Source: an uncultured Bacteroidota bacterium
GTDB taxonomy: Bacteria; Bacteroidota; Bacteroidia; UKL13-3
DNA: 6,431 bases
Assembly: GCA_903907885.1 (NCBI GenBank)
Contig: CAIVPY010000357.1
Coordinates: forward strand, 1-6,431
Direction: 5' to 3'
The position numbers and the translations under genes are program-made. Of this stretch, positions 6,185 to 6,431 are shown in pieces (the first letter of the stretch is position 1; the number at the start of each line of letters is the position of its first letter). The notes under the pieces were generated by a model. It was not told the DNA's origin. It was given only the letters and a program-made list of their open reading frames with translations, and did no database searches.

Positions 6185-6431
6185 TATTTTTATTATTTAT
6201 AAAAACGATGTCTATTAATATGCTTAAAATTCTTTCTTTTTTAGATGATGATAAATTCGATCCTATAATAGATCAATTAACTTATTAAATGTTAAATGTA
6301 ATTTATAAGTTTATAGTATTTGTTAGATAAAGAATTGGTGTTATATGACGGGTAAAATAATATAAAAATTATTATTGACCTTCAATGATTCCGATACATA
6401 AAGATGAAAAGAAAGTAGAGTATTAAAAACG
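6185..6431. other. AT-rich tail with no convincing gene
   Basis: This is 247 bases after the prfC stop. It holds a 26-codon frame (6208-6288) and two shorter ones (13 codons each, starting at 6289 and in the last 50 bases), none with a start signal or a recognisable product. An AT-only inverted repeat (TTTTTAT/ATAAAAA, 6187-6193 and 6199-6205) directly follows prfC and is too weak to call a terminator. The segment could be an intergenic region leading to the next gene beyond the window. Nothing in it is clearly eukaryotic. Confidence 0.5.

Noticed and set aside
6187..6205. Inverted repeat TTTTTAT/ATAAAAA as prfC terminator
   Set aside because: AT-only 7-bp stem, too weak for an intrinsic terminator and expected by chance here.
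6208..6288. 26-codon frame after prfC
   Set aside because: Too short, with no start signal or recognisable product; expected by chance in AT-rich DNA.

Overview
The window looks like two unrelated kinds of DNA joined near position 320-345. Roughly the first 320 bases look eukaryotic, probably invertebrate animal. They hold a single RNI-type leucine-rich-repeat exon, bounded by a plausible AG acceptor and a GTGTGT donor and set between TG/CATA simple repeats. Everything after the junction is bacterial: dense, intron-free genes of Bacteroidota type. The phylum call rests on the gene family flavour, on the lack of Shine-Dalgarno sequences before every start, and on one TTG / TAnnTTTG-like promoter. 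A sponge or similar host with an associated Bacteroidota is a reasonable guess, but the sequence alone cannot prove the host.

Bacterial layout. On the minus strand, reading from high to low coordinates, are an M20 metallopeptidase (2421-3803), a perfect 44-bp palindrome that should act as its terminator (2364-2407), a YbiT-type ABC-F ATPase (663-2294), and 18 bp later the start of lpxK. lpxK breaks off after about 100 codons at the eukaryotic junction. A 309-bp AT-rich divergent spacer (3804-4112) separates these from two plus-strand genes: a small unrecognised two-helix membrane protein (4113-4451) and prfC, peptide chain release factor 3 (4568-6184). The last 247 bases show no convincing gene.

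Functionally this is mostly housekeeping: two ribosome-associated NTPases (ABC-F and RF3), a lipid A biosynthesis kinase and a dipeptidase-like enzyme. Three points deserve a second look. The first is the kingdom-crossing junction, which is more likely an assembly or library chimera than a settled gene transfer. The second is the ABC-F protein, whose two lesions fall in the same composite ATP site and should leave one working and one degenerate site. The third is the unknown membrane protein upstream of prfC. I found no defence system, mobile element, CRISPR array or RNA gene, and nothing that amounts to a clearly new biological system.
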